From the NCBI RefSeq assembly GCF_022376295.1, contig NZ_CP060140.1, positions 1,864,356 to 1,928,355 on the forward strand: a stretch of DNA of 64,000 nucleotides, written 5' to 3'. The position numbers were made by a program, and so were the translations under genes. Below, one piece after another: positions 8,566 through 17,926 of this stretch. This DNA is from Nodularia sphaerocarpa UHCC 0038 (lineage in GTDB: Bacteria; Cyanobacteriota; Cyanobacteriia; Cyanobacteriales; Nostocaceae). The first letter of the stretch is position 1; each line of letters opens with the position of its first letter. A model generated the notes under the pieces. That model did not search any database, was not told the DNA's origin, and saw nothing but the letters and a program-made list of their open reading frames with translations.

Positions 8566-11500
8566 TTAATTACCTCTTTCACGAACAATTCCAGCTAAAT
8601 GCCATGCTGATATTAAAAATTGGAACACAGTCATAGAACTTTCAGCATTATTTCTCTTGTGCGGTGCAACATTTAACTTAGCTGCATTCAAGAAATATGC
8701 TGACAATGACCATTTCATCTCTTCTAATGTAATTTGGCATTTTGATACACCAAAATCACGGATAAGCTTAATCACCTTCAGCAGATTAATTATCGGCATT
8801 AATAAACCATCAGAGGTAAAAGCTAAATCCTGATCATTTCTCACCTTCGTCTTAAAAAATTCTGCTTCATCTCCCAAAAACTCTAACGATTGCAAACAAA
8901 AATAGAGTAACTTATAGCAATTATTAACTATACTATTAGGTGTCAGCTTTGCCAACTCGTTTATATAAACTAATAGATGATTTGTCCAAATCTCCCCCTC
9001 TAACTTCGCTAAATCATAAGCAGCCAAACCTTCTGTTTTCACTCGTTCAAAATCAATTAACCAACCTACCGTTTCACCAGCAGCATAAAGAATATTATTT
9101 AAATTTAAATCCCCATGAATCGGTGCTGCATGACCAGTTACAGATAAATAATTATCTGGGTGACAACAATCATTATAAAAAACCTCCACAGGTGAACGTA
9201 AAGCTAAATCTATCTGATTCACCCTTTTAAAATCTTCCCGGATATGTAAATCTAAATTATTCTGATTATCTGCGTAATCAACGCCTGATAAATTTTTATA
9301 AGTATTATTTAATCTTTGAGTTTTTGTATCCAAATAAACTAAAACATTGACAGTCATCCCTGGACGAAGCCATGTAGCACCAAACCGTAAACGAATATCT
9401 TCCGCATCACCTCGTAAAAACACTCTCATTCCTAAAATTGGATGCACTAACAAGAGTTCTCCCTCATTGCTATTACCTGGAACCTCAACAGCCATTAACT
9501 TCCAACCAGATAGCAAAACTTTTTGATAGTCTTTAGCAACAATTTCCAGATCCTCAAGTGATAGTTCTGGAAGTTTATTTCCTTGATATTGTTCATCAAG
9601 TTTAGTATTCAGTTCTTGCAAATTAGAAAATGCTAATCTCCAACTTTCTTCACCTTCGCTATTCCTCGCAACAGCCGATGGAATTACAAATATATCATTA
9701 GAAACTGTATTTTCATTTAAACAATCAATTCCAGGTAATTTTATTAATGGTATCAAAACTCCTGTATAAATAGGAGGAAGCCCATCACCCAGCCAACACC
9801 ACACAGGTTGTGTTTTAGCTTCCTGAGAAAAGCTAGACTTATAAAGTGGAAATAACACCTTTTCTAAAGTATTTTTCACACATTTTAATAAATCAATAGC
9901 CCCCTCAGCACTGTTGTTATGCTGTTTAAATAATTCATGCAGAGATTGTAAGTTATCATATTCTTCTGGAAATCCTGCCAAGGTGTACATCAAAGCACCC
10001 CAAGACATTTGGTGTTGCTCGACTTCTGTTAAAATTGGTCTTTGAATGATGTTAGCAGTATAACTGTTGAGTCGGGGTTGAATTACCTTTTGATACGCTA
10101 AATATTCTTTTTGAATCAAAAACCAAGAACCAATTTTAATAAACCGAGTTGCTAAACGGTTATTTTCACATATAGGACTAACTAAAAAAGTTGCTTGAGC
10201 TTGAGATTTTCCGCCAGAGAGAATTTTAATCGGTTCTACTTGCTGTGCAGTGGGGAAAAGACCTGCAATTAATTTTATCAGAGCTTGACCGCGCACACAT
10301 TGTTCTAGAGGGAGTTGAATGTTTAATTTTTTAATTAATTTTTGCCATAAACTAGAATTAGCATGGATATTTAACTGTTGAAATGGTGATTTTTGGTAAG
10401 AACCATAACGACGATTAACTGCTTTAACTAAATGTTGTTCTAAAGTGATGCAGTTGAGTAATTCACTGGGTTGTTTATCATTACCAGTCTTATAATGATG
10501 AGATTTAGGTTTTTCAAATCCCCAATAGGCGCGATGTACTAATCCTTCTTGAAGCTCATTGATAGGTTGAGAACCTGTCAAAATATAGCAAGGAATTTCT
10601 GGATAGCGCTGGGAAAGAATATCAATAGCCATTACCCCCATTTGCTTCCATTTTTTCCACCATTCCTGATTTGTTTGTTGTTGAGTTTGTGCATCTGTTA
10701 TATTTGGTAACCATTCTATATCGACAATAAAAGCAGCAATTTCCGCAGCATTAACATGGAATTGGTTTTCATAATTATTCAAGTTTAAAAGGTGATAGAT
10801 TAATTCATAGGTAGGTTGGAGTTGATCAACATTTAAATTATCTAGTGATGCTGGGAAATTTAACTCAATAGCTTTGACATCAAATCTGATAGATAAATTA
10901 TTTAAAATTAAACAAAAACCTTTGATTACTTCTGTAAAATCCTGATTTTGATCTGTTTCTGGATCACGATAATATTTAGAAATTTCTCTGATGTTTGAGT
11001 CTGTAATTTTGTATATATCATTATTATAAGTAGTATAATTCCTGTAATCATCTAAAACATAAACGATGGGTTGTGGACTACCTAAAAACCTATATAAATC
11101 ATAATACTCATGTGTTCTTTCTTGAGAATTACGCAAAATATTACACAGCAAATAATTTAAAAGTTCATGGCGATTTTGTAGGTTGTTAAATTCTACAGTT
11201 TCTACTAGATTCCGCCATTCTGTAATGTTATTAGTGCGAAGGCAAATCCGAGGCTTTTGTACCTGTTGTTGATTGATATAAGCTACAATTTCCTCAACAT
11301 CTTCTACTTCAATATTTAACTGATTTAGTAAAACTTGCCTATAAATAGGTAATTCATTTCCTTGTACATGAGGTTCACCATCAGAAGTAAATTTAAATAT
11401 AAATCTCGAAACAATATTTCTATCATTCAAAAGGTTGTAGTCACTTTGATGAATAAAAATAGCATTTACTGATTCGGGTAATTGTTTTTGTATGTCTCCT

Positions 11501-11646
11501 TTTATTCCTTCTTTCCAAAATTGATAACCCTGGTTATGTTGAATTAAATGAACAGTGAAAAATTTCTTTGCTAAAAGTTCTGCTAATTTTATACCTCTGT
11601 TACGCTGACAGACAACGCACGCTGTTAAAGGTTGATTTAATGGCAT
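8566..11646 (-). CDS. Large protein with receiver-like and phosphotransferase-like domains, caspase-associated
   Basis: I do not recognise the whole 1026-residue protein, but two parts stand out. Residues about 193-381 look like a response-regulator receiver with an insertion of about 100 residues: acidic pair Asp199-Asp200 (PIVYVLDD), Asp309 (FIVDIEWLP), Thr357 (CYILTGSQ) and Lys379 (GFEKPKS) occupy the usual D/D/T/K positions. Residues about 480-930 carry an aminoglycoside-phosphotransferase or choline-kinase-like signature, HGDLNLNNIL at 844-853 with LIDFE at 863-867. Fusions like this recall the ternary-complex associated (TCAD) proteins of predicted bacterial conflict systems, an assignment from memory. 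It overlaps the upstream caspase-like gene by 10 bp, so the two are translationally coupled. Confidence 0.6.
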   Translation of the reverse strand: MPLNQPLTACVVCQRNRGIKLAELLAKKFFTVHLIQHNQGYQFWKEGIKGDIQKQLPESVNAIFIHQSDYNLLNDRNIVSRFIFKFTSDGEPHVQGNELPIYRQVLLNQLNIEVEDVEEIVAYINQQQVQKPRICLRTNNITEWRNLVETVEFNNLQNRHELLNYLLCNILRNSQERTHEYYDLYRFLGSPQPIVYVLDDYRNYTTYNNDIYKITDSNIREISKYYRDPETDQNQDFTEVIKGFCLILNNLSIRFDVKAIELNFPASLDNLNVDQLQPTYELIYHLLNLNNYENQFHVNAAEIAAFIVDIEWLPNITDAQTQQQTNQEWWKKWKQMGVMAIDILSQRYPEIPCYILTGSQPINELQEGLVHRAYWGFEKPKSHHYKTGNDKQPSELLNCITLEQHLVKAVNRRYGSYQKSPFQQLNIHANSSLWQKLIKKLNIQLPLEQCVRGQALIKLIAGLFPTAQQVEPIKILSGGKSQAQATFLVSPICENNRLATRFIKIGSWFLIQKEYLAYQKVIQPRLNSYTANIIQRPILTEVEQHQMSWGALMYTLAGFPEEYDNLQSLHELFKQHNNSAEGAIDLLKCVKNTLEKVLFPLYKSSFSQEAKTQPVWCWLGDGLPPIYTGVLIPLIKLPGIDCLNENTVSNDIFVIPSAVARNSEGEESWRLAFSNLQELNTKLDEQYQGNKLPELSLEDLEIVAKDYQKVLLSGWKLMAVEVPGNSNEGELLLVHPILGMRVFLRGDAEDIRLRFGATWLRPGMTVNVLVYLDTKTQRLNNTYKNLSGVDYADNQNNLDLHIREDFKRVNQIDLALRSPVEVFYNDCCHPDNYLSVTGHAAPIHGDLNLNNILYAAGETVGWLIDFERVKTEGLAAYDLAKLEGEIWTNHLLVYINELAKLTPNSIVNNCYKLLYFCLQSLEFLGDEAEFFKTKVRNDQDLAFTSDGLLMPIINLLKVIKLIRDFGVSKCQITLEEMKWSLSAYFLNAAKLNVAPHKRNNAESSMTVFQFLISAWHLAGIVRERGN

Positions 11647-13307
11647 GATTTTGTTATTTCCCTTGTGAAGGAGCTACTTACTATGAGTTGTTGTTTTTCC
11701 ATATAAATAGTACCTGGACTCATAAAGCCATCTTTACTAATCAACATACATCTCCATAAACGAAGAATAGCTGATGTTGTATTGGTTAATTTTGGTGTGG
11801 GTACACTATCTTTACCTAGCATTCGGGGTAATTTTTCTGCTAAACTTAACCCTCCTTCCTTTTTAGGTTCATCTGCGCCCCTGGTAAACTCAATTGTAAA
11901 TTTATTCCCTTCTTTGTTAAAAAATATTTGTCTAAATTCAGATTCCTTATTTTGACAAGCTTCAAATAAGCAGAAGAAGAGGTCATATAAAGCTTTAGCT
12001 GATAATCTAGCTTGCTCAGGCTCTTGAAGAGGAAATAATGGGAAATCAAGTTGTTTAAATTGGGATAAATCTATCTCATCAGTCAGCTTATTTGTATTTC
12101 CGAAAACATCTGCATAAGCCATTAATGCTATTAAGTAAGCTGAACCAATTGTGATGTGGCGATCGCCAAATTCATTCTGTCCGCAAAATACAGCGCCGCA
12201 AAGACATTTCAGAGATTCATGCAAGTTTTCAATTGACTTCTGATTTTTCCACCAGTCATCAGGAAAAGTTACTTCTAAGGCTGTTTCTATAGCCGCTTTA
12301 TAACTCTGAGCTTTACCTGTATTTCGAGAATTACCAAAAAAATAATTACTAATATGATAGTAAGTATGTTTGATTAATAAATCTTGACCACCTATGGAAA
12401 ACCAATCAGCAGTTTCACTCCAAAGATGCTCAAGACGATGTTGATAATTCCATCTGGTTCCTCTGATTCCAGTCAGGATAATAGGAGCGCCAGTTGTGTA
12501 AAACATAGGGTTCTGATTGAACCTGTTATTTCTAACTCGCTCTTCAATCATTTCGATGATGCGATCGCTCGTTACTCTTCTACCACCATCATCCTGATTT
12601 GGCTCAAGACTAGAAACGAGAGCCTGAGTTAATACACCACGTCCCTGAATTGTGTTAGCGCGTTCAGATGCTTGTGTAGCTGTAATCCAACAACGATCTT
12701 GATTACCTATAGGACTTACGCAAGAACTCTCTGAAACCCTCTTGACTTCCTGTCCTTCTTCGTGTCCTTCGTTCCTTCGTGGTTCATTCTTCCATAACTC
12801 GTGCGTAAGTCCTGTACCTATTTCCCTTTCATTAAAGTTAAATAACTCCCCACTATAACCGCAATCGAGCCATACTATTTGCTGTTGTACACAACTGTTC
12901 TGCAATAACTGACGCAACCATTTTAAAGAAACGCCATATTTTTTACGTCGAGGATTTAGATCACTGGTGGCTAGAAAACCTTCTGTCTCTCCATTTTCAT
13001 AAATTTCTCGCCAACCATGACCAGCAAAATACAACAGTGCTGTATTGGGAATATTTTCCTGTGGGTTAAATAACTCTGTAATCGCTTGTTGCAGTTCTTC
13101 TGCCCGAATCACTTCTTTTTCATCTAGTTGTGATATGTCTGACTTACTAGGTAATCGCTTGACCTCAAAGTTACCATACAGTTCTAACATTCGCGCCACA
13201 ACTTTCGCATCACTAGCTGCTGTTTTCAAATGTGCAGCTGGACTTTTAGGCGAATTTTTGTGGCAAGGGTAACGATTGATACCAACAACTAGCGCTTGAC
13301 GTTTCAT
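11637..13307 (-). CDS. Caspase-like protein, probable pseudoprotease, with inserted transposon-derived segment
   Basis: The N-terminal part (about 1-290) is a peptidase C14 fold close to that of the gene at 6814-8562: MKRQALVVGINRYP, His97 in LLYFAGHGW. Where the paralogue has DCCHSGE this protein has DCGYSGE (148-154), so the usual catalytic cysteine position is Gly150. Residues 164-200 are encoded by a 104-bp miniature element plus its target duplication and interrupt the domain just after this loop. Residues about 290-556 form an unrecognised, mostly helical C-terminal region. It heads the three-gene unit and overlaps the next gene by 10 bp. It probably acts as a scaffold or regulator rather than a protease. 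Confidence 0.7.
   Translation of the reverse strand: MKRQALVVGINRYPCHKNSPKSPAAHLKTAASDAKVVARMLELYGNFEVKRLPSKSDISQLDEKEVIRAEELQQAITELFNPQENIPNTALLYFAGHGWREIYENGETEGFLATSDLNPRRKKYGVSLKWLRQLLQNSCVQQQIVWLDCGYSGELFNFNEREIGTGLTHELWKNEPRRNEGHEEGQEVKRVSESSCVSPIGNQDRCWITATQASERANTIQGRGVLTQALVSSLEPNQDDGGRRVTSDRIIEMIEERVRNNRFNQNPMFYTTGAPIILTGIRGTRWNYQHRLEHLWSETADWFSIGGQDLLIKHTYYHISNYFFGNSRNTGKAQSYKAAIETALEVTFPDDWWKNQKSIENLHESLKCLCGAVFCGQNEFGDRHITIGSAYLIALMAYADVFGNTNKLTDEIDLSQFKQLDFPLFPLQEPEQARLSAKALYDLFFCLFEACQNKESEFRQIFFNKEGNKFTIEFTRGADEPKKEGGLSLAEKLPRMLGKDSVPTPKLTNTTSAILRLWRCMLISKDGFMSPGTIYMEKQQLIVSSSFTREITKSCH
12711..12814. mobile_element. Miniature inverted-repeat element inside the caspase-like gene
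   Basis: Terminal inverted repeats AGGACTTACGCA (12711-12722) and TGCGTAAGTCCT (12802-12813) bound the element, and TACCTAT occurs directly on both sides (12704-12710 and 12815-12821) as a 7-bp target duplication. Element plus one duplication is 111 bp, exactly 37 codons, so the host reading frame stays open. There is no transposase. A second element with the same ends lies at 19742-19930. Confidence 0.85.
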
Positions 13308-13449
13308 AAAATATACAAATTAATCCTTGGGGAAATTGCTTTGTACCCCTGATAAGTTTAATAACATCATACCCACGCCAATAGGATTGTATAATTTATG
13401 CAGGAATATCTTTACAAATAACGAATTTCAACACTAAGGTGCATATTTC

Positions 13450-13938
13450 ATGGTTACACCACCCCGTGACAGAGTTTTGCTGGCTTTATTGCTAGCTTTC
13501 AGGAAAATGACACAACCACTCAACCAGTCTGATGAACTGATATTATTTCCTCAGTTATTCGAGGTAGGTGAACAGCTACAGCTAGATCCGGATTACTGGG
13601 ATTTCATCTATGAGGGATTAATTGCTCACATTATCAATTACAATGTCTTAAATCAGGTTTATCAACAGATATATACTCAAATCGCAACTGTAGATGCTCA
13701 GATACTCCAGGATATCTCACCCACCACAGAGGAAGTGTTACAAGTGGACAACGTTCCTATTTATATTGAGATGCGGGGAGACGATCATAATCAACTAAAC
13801 TCAAATAATCCCCACTTTCTGCAAATAGCTGTCACAGTGTTAAAAAGTAATAACCCTTACATAGCAGCGCAAAAATCTGACTGGCTGAATCGGGTTACAA
13901 AAACTCTACAGCACCTAGAGCCTTCAGTGTCGCTTTAG
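13450..13938 (+). CDS. Uncharacterised 162-residue protein of the caspase/STAND island
   Basis: I do not recognise this family. The protein is soluble, acidic and probably helical, starting MVTPPRDRVLLALLLAFRKM, with an aromatic patch DPDYWDFIYEGLIAHIINYN around residues 57-76. A Shine-Dalgarno-like AAGGTG precedes the ATG. It is divergent from the caspase-like operon and convergent with the STAND gene, overlapping that gene's 3' end by 44 bp. The position suggests that it belongs to the same system, for example as an adaptor or partner of the STAND or caspase proteins, but this is inference from location only. Confidence 0.6.
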   Translation: MVTPPRDRVLLALLLAFRKMTQPLNQSDELILFPQLFEVGEQLQLDPDYWDFIYEGLIAHIINYNVLNQVYQQIYTQIATVDAQILQDISPTTEEVLQVDNVPIYIEMRGDDHNQLNSNNPHFLQIAVTVLKSNNPYIAAQKSDWLNRVTKTLQHLEPSVSL

Positions 13939-16900
13939 CTTCTGCACTTAAACCTGTACTTCCTGTAATATTCATTCCCTCGTAGGGTTTAGGTATTGTT
14001 AAAGTCCGCCAATGAGTAGCAGTTTTAACTTCTTTCACATCCCATAACTTAATAGTTTCATCGGCGCTACCACTAGCAAGTATTTTCCCACAAGGACTAA
14101 AGGCGATGGAATATACCCAAGCGCTATGTGCCTCTAAAATCTTGATGGGTTCATAGTTAATCATATCCCAAAGTATGATTTTACCATCACTACTACCACT
14201 AGCTAAGATATTGCCGTGAAGATTGAAAGCTAGTGAACGTACCCAGTTAGTGTGTTTAGCCAAAATTTTGATACATTCATAAGTATCAATATTCCACAAC
14301 CTGATGGTGTTGTCACTACTAGCACTAGCTAAAATGTTGCCTTGAGGGTTGAAAGCAAGTGAATTTATCCTGTGAGTATGACCTGGTAACTTTTTTATAA
14401 GCTGCTTATTGCTAACATCCCATAACTTGACATCGCCATTATAAACGCCACAGGCTAAAAATTCTTGATGGGGATGAAAGGCAATACAATCTACGGGGTG
14501 AATATCTTCTTGCAATAGAATCTCATCTTTTCCAGAATCAATATCCCACAGTTTCACACTCCCGTCACGACTTGCACTAGCAAACTTGTGACTTTGAGAA
14601 CTAAAAGCTAGAGAGCGCAGATGATTTTCAGGTTCCTGTAGAGTTTTGATGTATTTACGAGATTTTACATCCCATAACCTGATGGTTGAGTCAGCACTAC
14701 CACTGGCTAAAGTTGTTCCTTGGGGGTGGAAAGCAATTGTATATATTATGTCTGTATGTCCGGTAAAGGTTTCTGCAATTTGAACGTCATTCACATTTTC
14801 ATTCACATCTCGATTCACATTCCATAGTCGCAGCATTTTATCACTGCTAGCACTAGCAAGGATGTTACCTTGGGGACTGAAAGCTACTGCACGAATTTGA
14901 CTGGTGTGTCCTTGAAAAGTGAAAGCATCAATGTGGTTGATATCTTCCAGGTTCCACAACTTGACTATTGAGCCAATATCCCCACTAGCAAGGGTGTGAT
15001 CTTGGGGACTAAAAGCCACTGCACGAATCCAATTTTGATGTTCCTGTAAGGTTTTGATATGGTGAATATTTTTCACGTCTTGAATATCCCATAGTTGGAT
15101 ATTGCTGTCAAATGCACCACTGGCTAAAGTTTTTCCATCTGCACTAAAAGCAATTGAAAACACAATATTATTGTGTTGCTCTAAGGTGGTGAGATATTGT
15201 AGTTGTTCAATATTCCATAGCTTGACAGTGGAGTCACCACTACCACTAGCTAAAACTTTACCATCGGGGCTAAAGGCAACTGCATACACTGAGTCTGTGT
15301 GTTTTTCAAAAGTTTTGAAACTCCGCTTTTGATCTATCTTCCACAGTTTGATAGTTTTGTCTCTACTACCACTAGCTAGGATACCTTGAGAATTAAAGGC
15401 TACTGAATGTACACAATCACGATGTTCTGATAAAGTTTTGACAAGTTTACGAGTCTGAACATCCCAGAGTTTGATTTTAGAGTCACCACTACCACTGGCT
15501 AATATTTGACTATCGGGAGTGAAAGCTAGGGAATGTACCCAGTCATCATGGGCTGATATAATCTCTATGGTTGTTTTATTTGTGACATCCCATAATTGTA
15601 TGGTTCCATTAGTGCTACCACTGGCTAATATTTGACCATCGGGACTAAAGGCTAAGGCTCGGACTACATGACCAGATTGATAGTTAATTGTGAAAATCTT
15701 TTCTTTTGTTTTAGTGTTCAATAGTTGAATTGTGGCGCAATAATCACCGATAGCCAAGATTTCACCATCGGGACTAAATGCTAAAGCAAAAATAGCGGCG
15801 ATTGTTTCTTTAAAAACCGCATTGGAGAAATGACTATTTTGGAAATTGACATTATGCAAATTCACATCTCTCAGGAACGATTGCATAACTTTGATGTCAG
15901 AAAAATCGTAATTAGTTAAGTCAATTTCTAAAGCAATGAGGATATTGATTAGGTTCCCGCCAGCATATCCTATGTTTTGTTCTTGTGGCAGTTGTGATAG
16001 TATTTGTTTTAAATGAGCTTCCAGTTGAGTTTTAGTATTAAAAACTTTCAGGAGCGCATCGATAATCGGTTTAACTATCAAGTTTTTTTGGCTTTCCCGC
16101 ACATAGTCTTTGGCTGTAGCTTTTATTAAAGCATGGCTTTTGAAAATTTCTAATTTACAACTGGCAATTTCTGCACAGACCTGTGTTACTAAACGTTCTG
16201 TGATATATTCCCTAATCACAGGTTGTAGTTTAAAGCCTAATGCACTTTGATTGACAAGTGAACGATCTAGTAAGAATTTCAGAGAATTGATGGGATTTTT
16301 GCCGACTCCTGATTGTTCTATGTCCTGTTGTAATTCTCCGAGGGTTACGCAGTCACGATTAATTGCTAACCAATATATGACTTGCTTTTCTATATCTGAT
16401 AGTCGTTGAAAGTGCCAATCTAAAATATTGTTAATACTATCTAACTCAGTTGTTTTAGATTGCAAAAACATGGATATTTTGCTACTATAAATATCATGGA
16501 TTATGGGAATAATCAGCTTGAGCATGGAAGGGTGTCCTTCGTAGCGTTGCACTAATTGTCTAAATTCTTTTTCTGCACCAATTAGCAGTTGATTTTTGAT
16601 GATATTTTTACTGTCTTCTAATTCTAAGCCTTTGAGCCTCAATAATTGTACTGGTGAATTTTCCCCTAGTTCTAGAGAAATGTCTTGGGGAATTTCTCGA
16701 CTGGTGAGCAATAAACAACTTTGATGTTGGGTTGTGATGATACTACGGAAAAGTTGGCGAAATCCTTGATATTCTTCTCTATATTTTCCTGTGCGATCGC
16801 CTGATTGTAAGATAGTCTCTAAGTTATCCAAAATAATTAAACAGCGATATTCTTTTAAATATTCAATTAGCAGGGATATCAAGCCACTTAAATCTGTTGG

Positions 16901-17485
16901 TAATTCTTGTATCTGGCGTTGAGATAAGAACTGAATTATATCTGTGAGGATGGTTTTTAGAGAGGGTGAATTTTCGAGTGATCGCGCTATAGAAAAATGG
17001 AATTTATCCTTAATAAGTTTGGCGAACTCCACCGCCAAAGAAGTTTTCCCAACTCCATAAATACCTGTGATTATTAATGCTTGGCAATGATTCTCTAAAA
17101 TCGTTGTTTGCAGAATTTTAATTTCTACATCTCGCCCATAGAAATTTGTGGATACTGGAATATCTGCCAAATCTTGCTGAGAATGCTCAATTACTATGTC
17201 TTTTATAGTTTCTTTGTCGTCATTGATATCGGCTAATAATTCAGGTTTATACTTTTTAAATAATTTTCTTAGCTTATCCTTCGGGGAATCATAGGTATTG
17301 ATTTTGTGAATGTTAAATTTCTTATACAAAGATGATATGTGTTTTCTAAAAGTATCATAAGTAATTCCTAAATTAGCAATAATTTCTTTATATCTTGTGT
17401 CGGGATTTTTCAAAACAGCTTCTAAAACTTGTTTTTGCCCATCTGTTAGTTTCACAAAAGCCCGCTCAAAATCATTTTTATCCAT
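13895..17485 (-). CDS. STAND NTPase: HTH, NB-ARC and 14 WD40 repeats
   Basis: From ATG 17485 (MDKNDFERAFVKLTDGQKQV, preceded by AAAGGA) the 1196-residue protein has three parts. An N-terminal helix-turn-helix-like domain (about 1-85) contains RYKEIIANLGITYDTFRKHI. An NB-ARC-type NTPase follows, with Walker A GIYGVGKTSLA, Walker B CLIILDNLE and sensor-like LLLTSREIP. Then 14 WD40 repeats run to near the C-terminus, enough for two propellers. Such STAND proteins act as molecular switches: ligand sensed by the propellers drives ATP-dependent oligomerisation and partner recruitment, as in Apaf-1-like and bacterial Avs-type immune proteins. Caspase-like genes next door make a death-effector link plausible. 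The longer reading to 17557 would add residues encoded by AT-rich repeats. Confidence 0.88.
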   Translation of the reverse strand: MDKNDFERAFVKLTDGQKQVLEAVLKNPDTRYKEIIANLGITYDTFRKHISSLYKKFNIHKINTYDSPKDKLRKLFKKYKPELLADINDDKETIKDIVIEHSQQDLADIPVSTNFYGRDVEIKILQTTILENHCQALIITGIYGVGKTSLAVEFAKLIKDKFHFSIARSLENSPSLKTILTDIIQFLSQRQIQELPTDLSGLISLLIEYLKEYRCLIILDNLETILQSGDRTGKYREEYQGFRQLFRSIITTQHQSCLLLTSREIPQDISLELGENSPVQLLRLKGLELEDSKNIIKNQLLIGAEKEFRQLVQRYEGHPSMLKLIIPIIHDIYSSKISMFLQSKTTELDSINNILDWHFQRLSDIEKQVIYWLAINRDCVTLGELQQDIEQSGVGKNPINSLKFLLDRSLVNQSALGFKLQPVIREYITERLVTQVCAEIASCKLEIFKSHALIKATAKDYVRESQKNLIVKPIIDALLKVFNTKTQLEAHLKQILSQLPQEQNIGYAGGNLINILIALEIDLTNYDFSDIKVMQSFLRDVNLHNVNFQNSHFSNAVFKETIAAIFALAFSPDGEILAIGDYCATIQLLNTKTKEKIFTINYQSGHVVRALAFSPDGQILASGSTNGTIQLWDVTNKTTIEIISAHDDWVHSLAFTPDSQILASGSGDSKIKLWDVQTRKLVKTLSEHRDCVHSVAFNSQGILASGSRDKTIKLWKIDQKRSFKTFEKHTDSVYAVAFSPDGKVLASGSGDSTVKLWNIEQLQYLTTLEQHNNIVFSIAFSADGKTLASGAFDSNIQLWDIQDVKNIHHIKTLQEHQNWIRAVAFSPQDHTLASGDIGSIVKLWNLEDINHIDAFTFQGHTSQIRAVAFSPQGNILASASSDKMLRLWNVNRDVNENVNDVQIAETFTGHTDIIYTIAFHPQGTTLASGSADSTIRLWDVKSRKYIKTLQEPENHLRSLAFSSQSHKFASASRDGSVKLWDIDSGKDEILLQEDIHPVDCIAFHPHQEFLACGVYNGDVKLWDVSNKQLIKKLPGHTHRINSLAFNPQGNILASASSDNTIRLWNIDTYECIKILAKHTNWVRSLAFNLHGNILASGSSDGKIILWDMINYEPIKILEAHSAWVYSIAFSPCGKILASGSADETIKLWDVKEVKTATHWRTLTIPKPYEGMNITGSTGLSAEAKATLKALGAVEFL

Positions 17486-17926
17486 ATTTAAAAATCCTTT
17501 ATTCACAAAATCTACAAAATATTCACAAAAATCATTCACAAAAATATTTTTATTCACATCGATATATTTTTTATAATCAGTATGCTATAAAAATTACATT
17601 CAATGTTGAGGAAAATTTATACACGATAGAGAATCATCAATAACCTTCTCTAGCTTTTTGGTGTGTCATGTAAATTTTACGTGAGCATTACCGGGAACAT
17701 CAAACGAGCAAATGAGCATTAAAACAAATCATACAAAGATGGTGAAAATAATACAACACATCCTCTAAACTGCATTGGATTGTCATGCATAGTCATAAGT
17801 AAGGATTTTAGCGATCGCTCTTTTCGACAAAATTATCAAAGCTCTTATTTTGGCTAAAGCATTGAGAAGTTGAAGGACAGAGTTATCGGTTTAGTAAGTA
17901 ACTTAGCAATAGAAAGGTGAACTACC
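17486..17926. promoter_or_regulatory. AT-rich divergent intergenic region with repeated ATTCACAAAA boxes
   Basis: This gap separates the STAND gene from the flavin monooxygenase gene. The part next to the STAND start carries direct repeats of ATTCACAAAA at 17501, 17521 and 17534, and a shorter ATTCACAT at 17552. Repeated boxes just upstream of a start could be a regulator-binding array or 5'-leader repeats. Nothing else is recognisable apart from presumed promoters for both genes. Confidence 0.45.

Noticed and set aside
11846..12049. Second minus-strand frame inside the caspase-like gene
   Set aside because: It is a shadow in another frame of the C-terminal region, with low-complexity composition.
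17395..17643. Plus-strand open frame opposite the STAND start
   Set aside because: It lies across AT-rich repeats and antisense to a well-supported N-terminal domain; its composition is biased.
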